Positions 9,738 to 18,198 of a stretch of 45,965 nucleotides of DNA are shown here, piece after piece. Each line of letters begins with the position of its first letter. Within the stretch, counting starts at the first letter, position 1. The translations under genes and the position numbers were made by a program. The stretch comes from Thermomicrobiales bacterium (lineage in GTDB: Bacteria > Chloroflexota > Chloroflexia > Thermomicrobiales > UBA6265): positions 1 to 45,965 of the forward strand of contig JADYYO010000160.1 of NCBI GenBank assembly GCA_020853615.1, given 5' to 3'. The notes under the pieces were generated by a model. That model was not told the origin of the DNA. It saw only the letters and a program-made list of their open reading frames with translations, and did no database searches.

Positions 9738-10769
9738 GTGAATCGCGACCTGCTCCTGAAGCCGTTGCCGGCCGGCAAGCTCCCGATGTGGCTCCTGAAG
9801 AAGCTCCTGCCGACATCGACGCGCGACGCCGATGTCCTCATCGGCCCGGGCATCGGCCGCGATGCCGCCGCCATCGCCGTCGGCGACCGCGTCATAATCG
9901 TCAAGAGCGACCCGATCACCTTCGCCGAATCGGGCGCCGAGGAGCACCTGGTCGACGTCAACGCCAACGACATCGCGTGCATGGGCGGCACCCCCCGCTG
10001 GATGCTGGTGACCGCCCTCCTCCCGGTCGGCGTGATACCCGCCGACATCCTGCGCGATTTCGCCTCGCTGCGGGATGCCTGCCAGCGACGCTCGGTCGAG
10101 CTGGTCGGCGGCCACACCGAGATCATCCCCGGCATCGTTCGTCCCATCCTGGTCGGGATGATGATCGGCGAGGTCGAGCCCGCGCGCTTGATCGAGCCAG
10201 GGCAGGCGCGTGCCGGCGACGCGCTCCTCCTTTCGAAGGGGCTAGCGATCGAAGGCACGGCGCTCCTCGCGCGCGACCATGCGGATGCGCTGCGCGAGCG
10301 GGTGCCGGAGGCGGTTATCGAGCGAGCGGCCCGATTTCTCGACGCGCCTGGCATCTCGGTCCTGCACGACGCCCGCCTGGCAAGCGACGCGGGCGACATC
10401 GTCGCCCTGCACGATCCGACCGAGGGAGGGCTGGCAACCGCCATCCGTGAGATCGGCATCGCCTCGGGTGTCGGCGCCATCGTCGACATCGAGGCAATCC
10501 CGGTCTATCCCGAGACCGAGGCGATCGCCAGCGCGCTCGGGCTCGATCCGCTCGGGATGCTCGCGTCGGGCGCGCTCCTGATGGCGGCGCGCCCGGAGGC
10601 GGCTCCGGCCATCGTTGCCGCCGGAAACCGCGCCGGACTGCCCGTTTCAGTTATTGGACACTTGACCGACGAGCCGGGCGTCTTCACGCTCAGGGCTGGC
10701 GGTGAACCGCGACCGCTGCCCGAGTTCGCCGTCGACGAGGTGGCGCGTTGGCTCAGCGAGCGAGCGTGA
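9738..10769 (+). CDS. AIR synthase-related protein (PurM/HypE/ThiL fold)
   Basis: This 343-residue protein belongs to the superfamily of PurM, ThiL, SelD and HypE, which use ATP to activate a substrate. The N-terminal half has a glycine-rich start (IGPGIGRDAAAI), DVNANDIACMGGTPRWM (metal/ATP region) and GGHTEIIPG. The C-terminal half has HDPTEGGLATAIREI, most like HypE. A HypE function is unlikely to be assured: the C-terminus does not end in a PRIC-type cysteine and no hydrogenase genes are nearby. The substrate is unknown. The start is a GTG at 9738 with AGAGGA about ten bases upstream. It lies 33 bases after xseB and 25 bases before the asparaginase gene. Confidence 0.85.
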   Translation: MNRDLLLKPLPAGKLPMWLLKKLLPTSTRDADVLIGPGIGRDAAAIAVGDRVIIVKSDPITFAESGAEEHLVDVNANDIACMGGTPRWMLVTALLPVGVIPADILRDFASLRDACQRRSVELVGGHTEIIPGIVRPILVGMMIGEVEPARLIEPGQARAGDALLLSKGLAIEGTALLARDHADALRERVPEAVIERAARFLDAPGISVLHDARLASDAGDIVALHDPTEGGLATAIREIGIASGVGAIVDIEAIPVYPETEAIASALGLDPLGMLASGALLMAARPEAAPAIVAAGNRAGLPVSVIGHLTDEPGVFTLRAGGEPRPLPEFAVDEVARWLSERA

Positions 10770-10794
10770 CGCCGCGCGGCCGGAAGCGCGCGCG

Positions 10795-11742
10795 ATGACC
10801 GGCCTCCTCGTCGGCAGCGCCAACGCCCGGATCGGCCTGCGCGACGGGATCGCGGTCCTCGCCGGCGGCGGCTCGGCGCTCAATGCGGTCGTCGCCGTCA
10901 TCCGGCGCGTCGAGGCGAACCCGGACGATCACAGCGTCGGCTTTGGTGGGCTCCCGAATCTGCTCGGCGACGTCGAGCTCGATGCCAGCATCATGGATGG
11001 CCGCACGCTCGCGACTGGCGCGGTCGCCGGGCTGCGCGGCTATCAGGACGCGATCGATCTGGCGCGCGTCGTCATGACCGAGCTGCCGCACGTTTTGATC
11101 GTCGGCGAGGGCGCAGCGCGGCTCGCCAGCGAGTCGGGCTTCCAACTCCGGGATCTCCTCACTCCGGAGGCCCGGCAGATCTGGGCGTCACGCATCGAGA
11201 ATGCACAGCCCACTGACCTCTACACTGCGAAGACCCGCGAGCTGGCAGCGCGCCTGACTCGCGACCCCGAGCGGCCCCACGACGCTCACGGGACGGTCAA
11301 CGTCATCGCCCGAGATGGCGCGGGCAACATCGCCAGCGGCGTTAGCACGTCGGGTTGGGCCTGGAAGTTCCCCGGGCGCGCCGGCGACTCCCCGATCATC
11401 GGCGCCGGCAACTATGCCGACCAGCGCTACGGCGCGGCGACCTGCACCGGGCGTGGCGAGATGGCGCAGCGCTGCTGCACCGCGCACAGCGTCGTGACCT
11501 TCATGCGCTTCGGTATGCCGCTCGACGACGCGCTCCGCCTCGCGGCCGAAGACCTGCACCGCCTGGACGATCCCTACAAGAGCGAGGTCAATATCGTCGC
11601 CATCGACCGCGAGGGCCGCCACGCGGGTGCGTCGACTGTTCCCGGCAAGACCTACATCGTCATGACGACCGAGATGGACGAGCCCCTCGAACTCGAACGC
11701 CGCTACATTCCACCCGCGCCAGACCGGCTCGCCAACCAATAG
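10795..11742 (+). CDS. Asparaginase/glycosylasparaginase family N-terminal nucleophile hydrolase
   Basis: This 315-residue protein belongs to the T2 family, made as a precursor that cuts itself before a Thr which then acts as the nucleophile. That Thr is probably Thr167 in HDAHGTVNVIARDG, followed by the family's TSGWAWKFPGRAGDSPIIGAG substrate region. It likely hydrolyses N4-(beta-N-acetylglucosaminyl)-L-asparagine, L-asparagine or isoaspartyl peptides; the sequence does not decide which. No signal peptide is seen, so it is probably cytoplasmic. The ATG at 10795 gives the best fit to the family start; a longer frame from 10702 would overlap the previous gene by 68 bases. Confidence 0.88.
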   Translation: MTGLLVGSANARIGLRDGIAVLAGGGSALNAVVAVIRRVEANPDDHSVGFGGLPNLLGDVELDASIMDGRTLATGAVAGLRGYQDAIDLARVVMTELPHVLIVGEGAARLASESGFQLRDLLTPEARQIWASRIENAQPTDLYTAKTRELAARLTRDPERPHDAHGTVNVIARDGAGNIASGVSTSGWAWKFPGRAGDSPIIGAGNYADQRYGAATCTGRGEMAQRCCTAHSVVTFMRFGMPLDDALRLAAEDLHRLDDPYKSEVNIVAIDREGRHAGASTVPGKTYIVMTTEMDEPLELERRYIPPAPDRLANQ

Positions 11743-11755
11743 GCGTTCTTGTGCT

Positions 11756-11788
11756 CTCCCCACTCCCGACCTGACGGGAGAAGGGGAG
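11756..11788. terminator. Two-tier hairpin between convergent genes
   Basis: An outer stem CTCCCC/GGGGAG (11756-11761 with 11783-11788) encloses an inner perfect stem CTCCCG/CGGGAG (11763-11768 with 11775-11780). It lies 14 bases after the asparaginase gene stop and 296 bases from the rho stop on the other strand. No T tract follows on either strand, so it may end transcripts weakly or by Rho rather than as a classic intrinsic terminator. Confidence 0.45.
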
Positions 11789-11820
11789 GTATCGGCGGGA
11801 ATCATCGGCGCGTTTCCAGC

Positions 11821-12022
11821 AACCCTCACCCCTAACCGCCACCCAAGGGGGACCCGGCCCTGTGCGCAGGGTGAGGGGAACGTGTGGCGAGCAGTCGTGA
11901 GAGCTAAGGGCGGACGATGCGGTGGTAGAGCGTCACGGGCCACTACGTCGCTGCTGTCCCGATGTTGCGACGTCAACCCTCCCCTCGCCCTGCGCCCACT
12001 GAGAGGGGCCGGGGTGAGGGTT
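11821..12022. repeat. Two inverted copies of a GC-rich intergenic repeat
   Basis: The unit starting AACCCTCACCCC and ending near GCGCAGGGTGAGGGG occupies about 11821-11880. A second, diverged copy lies on the other strand at 11975-12022 (reverse complement starts AACCCTCACCCC and contains GGGCGCAGGGCGAGGGG). Each copy can fold on itself; for example CCCTCACCC at 11823-11831 pairs with GGGTGAGGG at 11869-11877. The pair fills the 342-base convergent gap between the asparaginase gene and rho. This looks like a small dispersed intergenic element, not a coding region. Confidence 0.6.
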
Positions 12023-12084
12023 TCTCACGGAGTTGGGGGTGAGGGCTGGCCTCACCAGGACGACGACACTATCCAGATCCGGTC

Positions 12085-14001
12085 CTACACGTCCCGGTTC
12101 AGCGTCTCCAGGAACTCCTGGTTCGACTGCGTCTTCGCCAGCCGCCCGAGAACGAGCTCCGTCCCCTCGCTGCCGCCGAGCATCGAGACCATCCGGCGCA
12201 TCGTCCAGACCTGCCGCAGCGTCGACTCGTCGAGAAGCAGCTCTTCGCGCCGCGTGCCCGACCGCTGGATATCGATCGACGGGTAGATGCGCCGCTCGGC
12301 CAGCTTCCGGTCGAGGTGGAGCTCCATGTTGCCGGTGCCCTTGAACTCCTCGTAGATGACGTCGTCCATGCGGCTGCCGGTGTCGATCAGGCAGGTCGAG
12401 ACGATGGTCAGGCTCCCACCCCCCTCGATGTTGCGCGCCGCGCCGAAAAAGCGCTTCGGCGGGTAGAGCGCGACCGGGTCGATGCCGCCGGAGAGGGTGC
12501 GCCCGCTCGGGGGCACGGCCAGGTTGTAGGCGCGCGCCAGCCGGGTGATCGAGTCGAGCAGGATCACCACGTCTCGGCCACCCTCGACGAGCCGCTTGGC
12601 GCGCTCCAGCGCCATCTCCGCGACCTTCGTGTGGTCCTCGACCGGCTCATCGAAGGTTGAGGAGATTACCTCGCCCTCGATCGAGCGGCGCATGTCGGTC
12701 ACCTCCTCCGGCCGCTCGCCGATAAGGCAGACCATCAGGTGGATGTCGGGGCAGTTGGTGCTGATGCCGTTCGCGATCGCCTTGAGCAGCATCGTCTTGC
12801 CGGCCTTCGGCGGCGAAACGATCAACCCACGCTGCCCCCGGCCGATCGGCGCGACGAGATTGAGGAGCCGCGTCGAGAGGATGTTCGGCGCGGTCTCGAG
12901 ATTGATCAGTTCCAGCGGAAAGATCGGCGTCAGCGAGTCGAACGACGGCCGTCGCCGCGCGGTCTCAGGGTCGATCCCATTGACCGCCTCGACCCGCAGG
13001 AGGCTGAAGAACTTTTCATTGTCCTTGGGCGGCCGGACCTGACCAGAAACGCGGTCGCCGGTGCGTAGGCCGAAGCGACGGATCTGCGACTGCGAAACGT
13101 AGATGTCATCGGGGCCTGGCAGGAACCGTGGCCCGCGCAGGAAGCCGAAGCCATCCTCGATCACCTCGAGGATGCCATCGCCGAATGCCTGGCCATCCTT
13201 CTCCGCTTGGGCGCGCAGCAGGCGAATCGTCTGCTCCTGCTTCGGCAGGCGGCTGAAGCCCGAAATCTCGAGCTCCCGCGCCATCTCGGCCAGCTCTTCC
13301 GGCGTCTTGGCGTCGATGTCGGCCACGGTCAGGTGCGGCTGCCCGCTCCGCGTCTGCGCGGGAGCCCCGGCGTATGGCGCCCCCCCGTTGCGGCTGCGCT
13401 GGTGCGATGTCCCCGGCGTTGCCGTCGCCTGCCGGCCATCGCGGCCATCGCCGCCAAACCGCTCCGACCCATTCGCGCGTTCGCCCGTTGCCGGGCGCTG
13501 CGGACGCTCCCGTCGGCCGCGGGTGTCGCGCGGGCGCTGCCGCTGCGTGGCGTCCTCTCTCGGCGCCGCGTGCGTCTGCGCCGGCTCGGCGCCTTCCTCG
13601 GTCATCGCCGCGGCGTCGACCCCGGCTTCGGTTTCCGCCCGCGGCTCCGCTGCCCGGCCGCGCCGCACCTCGGTAGTGGGGTGCCCGCCAGCCTCGAGCG
13701 GCTCGGCCGAGAGTACGGCCGCCGCCAGCTCGAGCGTCGCCGGGGAAATCTCCCGGCGCTCAGGCGTCGTCGGCGCTGGAGCCAGCTCGCTCGGCGCCTC
13801 CGGCTCGGGCGCCTGTTCCATGGCAACTGACGCCGGCTCGGGCGCAGCAGGCTGCTCCTCGACTGCCGTCGCGGTGGCCATCGACTCCCGCGTCTCGGCT
13901 GCTACCGGCTCCTGCTCGGCGGCCGGCTTTGGGGCGGCCTTCGCGCGGGGAGCGCGGCGTCGAGGCGCCGGCTTCAGTTCGACTGTCTCTTCGACTGTCA
14001 A
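12085..14001 (-). CDS. rho: Transcription termination factor Rho with long disordered N-terminus
   Basis: Rho is a hexameric RNA-dependent ATPase that ends transcription. At 638 residues this copy is about 220 longer than E. coli Rho. Residues 1-222 are low-complexity: first Ala/Pro/Glu-rich and acidic, then Arg/Gly-rich. The conserved protein follows: a Rho_N helical domain (about 224-268), a cold-shock-like RNA-binding domain (270-345), IGRGQRG, Walker A SPPKAGKT (396-403), Walker B ILLDSITR and the R/Q loops. The start is TTG at 14001 with GGAGGG about eight bases upstream. Similar extensions are known in Actinobacteria, Bacteroidetes and others. It has its own promoter and a long leader (separate entries). 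Confidence 0.97.
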   Translation of the reverse strand: MTVEETVELKPAPRRRAPRAKAAPKPAAEQEPVAAETRESMATATAVEEQPAAPEPASVAMEQAPEPEAPSELAPAPTTPERREISPATLELAAAVLSAEPLEAGGHPTTEVRRGRAAEPRAETEAGVDAAAMTEEGAEPAQTHAAPREDATQRQRPRDTRGRRERPQRPATGERANGSERFGGDGRDGRQATATPGTSHQRSRNGGAPYAGAPAQTRSGQPHLTVADIDAKTPEELAEMARELEISGFSRLPKQEQTIRLLRAQAEKDGQAFGDGILEVIEDGFGFLRGPRFLPGPDDIYVSQSQIRRFGLRTGDRVSGQVRPPKDNEKFFSLLRVEAVNGIDPETARRRPSFDSLTPIFPLELINLETAPNILSTRLLNLVAPIGRGQRGLIVSPPKAGKTMLLKAIANGISTNCPDIHLMVCLIGERPEEVTDMRRSIEGEVISSTFDEPVEDHTKVAEMALERAKRLVEGGRDVVILLDSITRLARAYNLAVPPSGRTLSGGIDPVALYPPKRFFGAARNIEGGGSLTIVSTCLIDTGSRMDDVIYEEFKGTGNMELHLDRKLAERRIYPSIDIQRSGTRREELLLDESTLRQVWTMRRMVSMLGGSEGTELVLGRLAKTQSNQEFLETLNRDV

Positions 14002-14247
14002 AAGTTGACCCTCCGGGTAGATGCAGATGAAAATTCACAGTGTGGTACTGGGCTCTCGGGGATTCGCTCGCCCGGCATGATGACGTCCAACAGTGCCAGT
14101 AACCGCATTGAGTAGGCCCTGAATGCAGGGTGCGAAATCGGCGCGAGGGCGCTCAGAGACACCGGGATGGGGCAACGCAATGTCGGACGCTCCAACAAAG
14201 GGTGTGAGAGAGCCGAAGGGCGAGGCGCGATTTTGCCCCCGGCGGCA
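14002..14247 (-). promoter_or_regulatory. Long 5' leader of rho
   Basis: If transcription starts from the promoter at 14254-14282, the rho mRNA carries about 245 untranslated bases. On the transcript strand the leader is rich in C and poor in G over several stretches, as Rho loading sites tend to be. In other bacteria rho controls itself by early termination in such a leader. This function is inferred; only the length and composition are seen. Confidence 0.4.
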
Positions 14248-14253
14248 CAAGAT

Positions 14254-14282
14254 ACTCTAGCATCGCACCGAAGAGACGTCAA
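14254..14282 (-). promoter_or_regulatory. Sigma-70-type promoter for rho
   Basis: On the minus strand TTGACG (plus 14277-14282) and TAGAGT (plus 14254-14259) are separated by exactly 17 bases. The -35 matches the consensus at five of six positions. Transcription would start near 14247. Confidence 0.6.
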
Positions 14283-14317
14283 CGACCTCGCGGCTAGAAC
14301 GTGCGAATTTGGTGCGC

Positions 14318-15304
14318 CTAATCCACCGGCACCCCGTAGGCGCTCAGCTTGCTCGGGCGGTGGACCGCGTCGACGCGCCGAACGGTTCCCGAACGCGAGC
14401 GCATCACGAGCGATTGCGTTGTCGCGCCATCGCCGAAGTAGTGAACGCCGCGCAGCAGCTCCCCGTCGGTGATGCCGGTCGCCGCGAAGAGGACATCTTC
14501 GCCCTTCACCAGATCGTCCGCGGTCAGCACCTGGTTGACGTCGATCCCCGCGTCGCGCACCGCCGCCCGCTCCTGCTCGTCCCTGGGCCAGAGCTTGCAT
14601 TGGATGCCGCCGCCGAGGCAGCGGAGCGCACAGGCGGCGACTACCGCCTCCGGGGCGCCGCCGATCCCGATCAGCATGTCGATTCCGGTATCGGGCATGG
14701 CCGCCATCACCGCGCCCGCGACGTCGCCATCCATGATGAACCGGATGCGCGCGCCCTCGGCCCGGATCTCTTCGGCGATGTGCTCGTGGCGCGGCCGGTC
14801 GAGCATGACCACGGCGAGGTCGCGCACGTCTTTCCGCAGTGCCTCCGCCACCGCCTCCAGGTTCTCCGCCACCGATGCATTGATGTCGATCGCGTGCGCC
14901 GCCTCAGGTCCGACCGCGATCTTCTCCATGTAGACGACGTAGGGCGACTCGTAGAGCGCGCCCCGCTCGGCCACCGCCAGCGTGGCGATCGAATTCCCCA
15001 TCCCCTGCGAGAGGAGGCGCGTGCCGTCAATCGGATCGACGGCGATGTCGGTCTTCGGTTCGGAGGCGCAGCCAACCCGCTCCCCCTCATAGAGCATCGG
15101 CGCCTTGTCCTTCGTCCCCTCGCCGATGACGACCAGACCATCCATCGGAATCGTGTTGAGGACCATGCGCATGGCGTCGACCGCCGCCTGGTCCGCCGAT
15201 TCCTTCTGGCCGCGCCCCATCCAGCGGCCGGCCGTCAGCGCCGCCGCCTCCGTCACCCGCACCAGTTCGAGCGCCAGGTTTCGACCGATCTGCTGCTCCG
15301 ACAT
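14318..15304 (-). CDS. glpX: Fructose-1,6-bisphosphatase, class II (GlpX type)
   Basis: GlpX hydrolyses fructose 1,6-bisphosphate to fructose 6-phosphate in gluconeogenesis, with Mn2+ or Mg2+. The 328-residue length is typical. Seen are the metal and phosphate motifs GEGTKDKAPML (61-71) and DPIDGT (90-95), and the later GIGGAPEAVVAACALRCLGG substrate region. The ATG at 15304 is chosen because the family start MSEQQIGRNLALELVRVTEAAA begins there and GAGGG-like sequence lies just upstream; the longer frame runs back into dinG. It lies five bases after the DinG gene, so it is probably in one transcript with that gene and the M20 peptidase gene. Confidence 0.95.
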   Translation of the reverse strand: MSEQQIGRNLALELVRVTEAAALTAGRWMGRGQKESADQAAVDAMRMVLNTIPMDGLVVIGEGTKDKAPMLYEGERVGCASEPKTDIAVDPIDGTRLLSQGMGNSIATLAVAERGALYESPYVVYMEKIAVGPEAAHAIDINASVAENLEAVAEALRKDVRDLAVVMLDRPRHEHIAEEIRAEGARIRFIMDGDVAGAVMAAMPDTGIDMLIGIGGAPEAVVAACALRCLGGGIQCKLWPRDEQERAAVRDAGIDVNQVLTADDLVKGEDVLFAATGITDGELLRGVHYFGDGATTQSLVMRSRSGTVRRVDAVHRPSKLSAYGVPVD

Positions 15305-15309
15305 CTCCC

Positions 15310-18195
15310 TCACCCTCCTCTTACCGCGCCTGCCGCGCGCGCCACGGCTCGCTCCGCGCCATCGATCCATCCATGCGCCGCCCGGGGGAGATCGAGGACG
15401 CTGCCAACCTCGACCGTGCACTCCGGAAGCGACTGCAGGAAGGTCGCGCCATACCGCTTGGTCAGAATCCGCCGGTCGAGCACGGCGCAGACGCCCCGGT
15501 CCTGACTCGAGCGGATCAGCCGGCCGAACCCCTGCTTGAAACGCAGCACCGCCTGCGGCACCGCGTAGCCGCCAAACGCATCGTCGAACGACTCGCTTCG
15601 CGCCGCAAAGACTGGATCGGTCGGCACGTTGAACGGCAGCCGCGTGATCACGAGCAGGCTGAGCGCATCGCCCGAAACGTCAACCCCTTCCCAGAACGAC
15701 GCCGTACCCAGCACCGCCACATTCGGCTCGCGCCGCAGTCGCTCGGTAAGCTGCTGCGGCGAGCCGTCGCGCCGCTGCGCGAGCACGACGATGCCGCTCT
15801 CCCGCAACGGCTCCGTGATCGCCCGCGCCACCTCGCTCAGCAGCGCGTGCGAGGTGAAGAGGACCAGCGCCCTGCCGCGCGTCGCCGAGATCGTCTGGAT
15901 CAGCGTCTGCTCCAGCGCGTCCTGATAGAAGGGGTGCGAGGGCTCCGGCATGTCGTCGGCCAGGTAGAGCATCACCGAGGCCCGGTAGTCGAACGGCGAG
16001 GGGACGATGAGCGACTCCGCGTCGGGGATGCCGAGGCGCGAGGCGAGATAGTCGCAGCAGCCATCGACCGCGAGCGTGGCGGAGGTGAGCACCGTCGCCC
16101 GCATCTTGTTGAACAACCGCTCCTGGAGCAGGCTGCTCACATCGAGGGGCGCCGATCGGAAAACGATCCGATCAGTCATCCCCTGCCGCTCGAGCCAGTA
16201 GACCCGGCTCGCCTCGGGCGCGTCGAGCGCGTCGGCGAAGCGCGCCGCGATCTCGGAGCCGGCCCGGATCGCGTTGCCGATATCGGTCAGCAGCAACTCC
16301 TGCCGCTCGCCCGCCTCCGCCAGGTCGGCGACCGCCACGTCATCGACGCTGTCGACCGCCGTCGCGAACCAGCGCAGCACGCCCTCCGCCTCGCGTACGC
16401 CCGTGAGGAGGTGATCCCAGGCGGCGTCGACCGCCTGCCACGCCGGCGCCCCCCGCGTGGCCGCCGTCACCCGCCGGGCGCGTTCGGAGCCACCGGAAAA
16501 CTCGCCCGACTCCTGATGAACGTATTCCAGCGCCGCAAAGAGATCCCGCCCGGCAGTGCGGATGGCCTCCGCCGCGGCGATTGCCGCGTCGAGCCGCTCG
16601 CGCCCCTCCCTCGCCCGACGCTGACCGGCATCGTCCTCGACCGCGCCGAGGAGAAACGCGACCGACCCTGCGGCCACGCCGGTCAAGGCCACGCCGTCGC
16701 TCGCGGCGATCGCGTCGGCGTAGTCGATGATCTCCCGCTCGCTCAGCGTCACCGTGAACTGCGTTGTCGCCTGATCCTCAAGGTGATGCGCCTCGTCGAC
16801 CACGAGCATGTCGTAATCGGGCAGAATGCGGTTGCTGGAGACGGCGTCGGTCAGCAGCAGGGCGTGATTGACCACGACCAAGTGCGCGCTCTCGGCCGCG
16901 CGCCGGGCGCGGAAGAGGAAACACTGGCCCCGCTGGTGAAAGATGCACGAGCCGGGATCGCAGGAGCCCTCGTCCTCGGAGATTTGCCGCCAGTACGCCT
17001 CTTCGGCCCCCGTCAGCCGCAACTCGGACCGGTCGCCGGTCGCCGTGCGCGGCAGCCACGCCAGCACCTTCGCCTTCAGGCGCGCTTCGTCCGGGTCGGC
17101 CGACGGCTGACGCTCCCACGGGAACCAGCGGCGCAGGCAGAGGTAGTTCGCCCGGCCCTTCACCGCGACGACGCCGACGCCGGGATGGCCATTCGTCTGG
17201 TCGAGCGCGGCGATCAGGTCGGGCACGTCCTTGCGCAGGAGCTGATCCTGCAGCGCCAGCGTGTTGGTCGACAGCACGACCGGCTGCCCGCGCTCGGCAG
17301 CGGAAAGGGCGGCAGGCACCAGGTAGGCGAGACTCTTCCCGGTTCCCGTTCCCGCCTCGACCAGAATCTGGCCGCTCGCGTTGATCGTCTCCGCGACCGC
17401 CTCCGCCATTTGCTCCTGTTGACAGCGCCGCTCGAAGCCACTGACCACCCTCGCCAGGGCGCCGTTCGGCCCGATGACCTCGAGGAGCGCCTCGCGGCCG
17501 ACCGGCTCCAGCGATCCCGTCGGCTCCAGCTCCTCCTCCCGCTTCCGCTCGCGCAGGAAGGCGAGCTCCGGCGACGTGAGGCGGGCCGACGCTCGGCCAT
17601 CACGAGAGCGCGGCAGCAGCCGCGTCAGGAAGAGATCGGCGAACGGCCAGCCCCCATCGCGAACATGGACGGCGAGGCGATCCCGCGTCATGTCGTCGTA
17701 TTCGGCGATTCGCGCCAGCAGCGCGTCGAAGATATCGGCAATCAGCATCGGTTCGGCCGCCTCGGGAGCGGGAAGCCCAAGAGCCGCCGCGATAGAGATG
17801 AGATCGGTCGCCGGCAGGCCCGGCACGAGGATCGAGGCCATCTCCGCGATATCGATCGGCGGCTCGTCGAAACGGACCCCCTCGGCCGCCAGAACGGTCA
17901 GCGGCTGCGCCGCGTCGTGGGCGACCAGCCGAGTCCCGCGCGTCAGGTTTCGCAGCTCGCGCGCGACCTCTTTCCAGGGCCGGGCTTCGGGGATCGGGCC
18001 AGGAGCATCCTCGTCTTCAGGCCGCGCCTCCGCGCTAGCAACTCGCCAATCGCACGCCTGGCGCGCCCCCGACGCATCCACCGACACAACGGAGATCGCG
18101 GTAATCCGATCCCGCCGTGGATCGGGGCCGCTGGTTCGTATCGTCAATGCAATGAAGGGCACATTCACGGTTGAACTCTCATAGTCCGATTTCAC
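15310..18195 (-). CDS. dinG: DinG-type Fe-S helicase with inactive exonuclease-like domain
   Basis: This 961-residue protein is an XPD/DinG-family superfamily 2 helicase, which unwinds DNA with 5' tails, R-loops or G-quadruplexes. Walker A is EAGTGTGKS (280-288) and the DEAH box is at 467-470. Four cysteines (353, 412, 417, 425) sit where the family binds a [4Fe-4S] cluster. The C-terminal helicase motifs include GTASFWEGVDV and QGFGRLIRSSQDRG. Residues about 12-190 resemble the DnaQ-like exonuclease domain found in Firmicute DinG, but the catalytic Asp and Glu of motif I are replaced (Thr18, Arg20), and motif II reads AHDAAQPL. So exonuclease activity is probably lost. The start is GTG at 18195; another GTG nine codons later is possible. 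It begins three bases after the M20 peptidase gene. Confidence 0.92.
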   Translation of the reverse strand: MKSDYESSTVNVPFIALTIRTSGPDPRRDRITAISVVSVDASGARQACDWRVASAEARPEDEDAPGPIPEARPWKEVARELRNLTRGTRLVAHDAAQPLTVLAAEGVRFDEPPIDIAEMASILVPGLPATDLISIAAALGLPAPEAAEPMLIADIFDALLARIAEYDDMTRDRLAVHVRDGGWPFADLFLTRLLPRSRDGRASARLTSPELAFLRERKREEELEPTGSLEPVGREALLEVIGPNGALARVVSGFERRCQQEQMAEAVAETINASGQILVEAGTGTGKSLAYLVPAALSAAERGQPVVLSTNTLALQDQLLRKDVPDLIAALDQTNGHPGVGVVAVKGRANYLCLRRWFPWERQPSADPDEARLKAKVLAWLPRTATGDRSELRLTGAEEAYWRQISEDEGSCDPGSCIFHQRGQCFLFRARRAAESAHLVVVNHALLLTDAVSSNRILPDYDMLVVDEAHHLEDQATTQFTVTLSEREIIDYADAIAASDGVALTGVAAGSVAFLLGAVEDDAGQRRAREGRERLDAAIAAAEAIRTAGRDLFAALEYVHQESGEFSGGSERARRVTAATRGAPAWQAVDAAWDHLLTGVREAEGVLRWFATAVDSVDDVAVADLAEAGERQELLLTDIGNAIRAGSEIAARFADALDAPEASRVYWLERQGMTDRIVFRSAPLDVSSLLQERLFNKMRATVLTSATLAVDGCCDYLASRLGIPDAESLIVPSPFDYRASVMLYLADDMPEPSHPFYQDALEQTLIQTISATRGRALVLFTSHALLSEVARAITEPLRESGIVVLAQRRDGSPQQLTERLRREPNVAVLGTASFWEGVDVSGDALSLLVITRLPFNVPTDPVFAARSESFDDAFGGYAVPQAVLRFKQGFGRLIRSSQDRGVCAVLDRRILTKRYGATFLQSLPECTVEVGSVLDLPRAAHGWIDGAERAVARAAGAVRGG

Positions 18196-18198
18196 AAC

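Noticed and set aside
15373-18174. A 933-codon open frame on the plus strand
   Set aside because: It is the antisense shadow of the DinG helicase gene; the product is rich in Arg, has no recognisable domain and no ribosome binding site, while the minus-strand protein has all helicase motifs.
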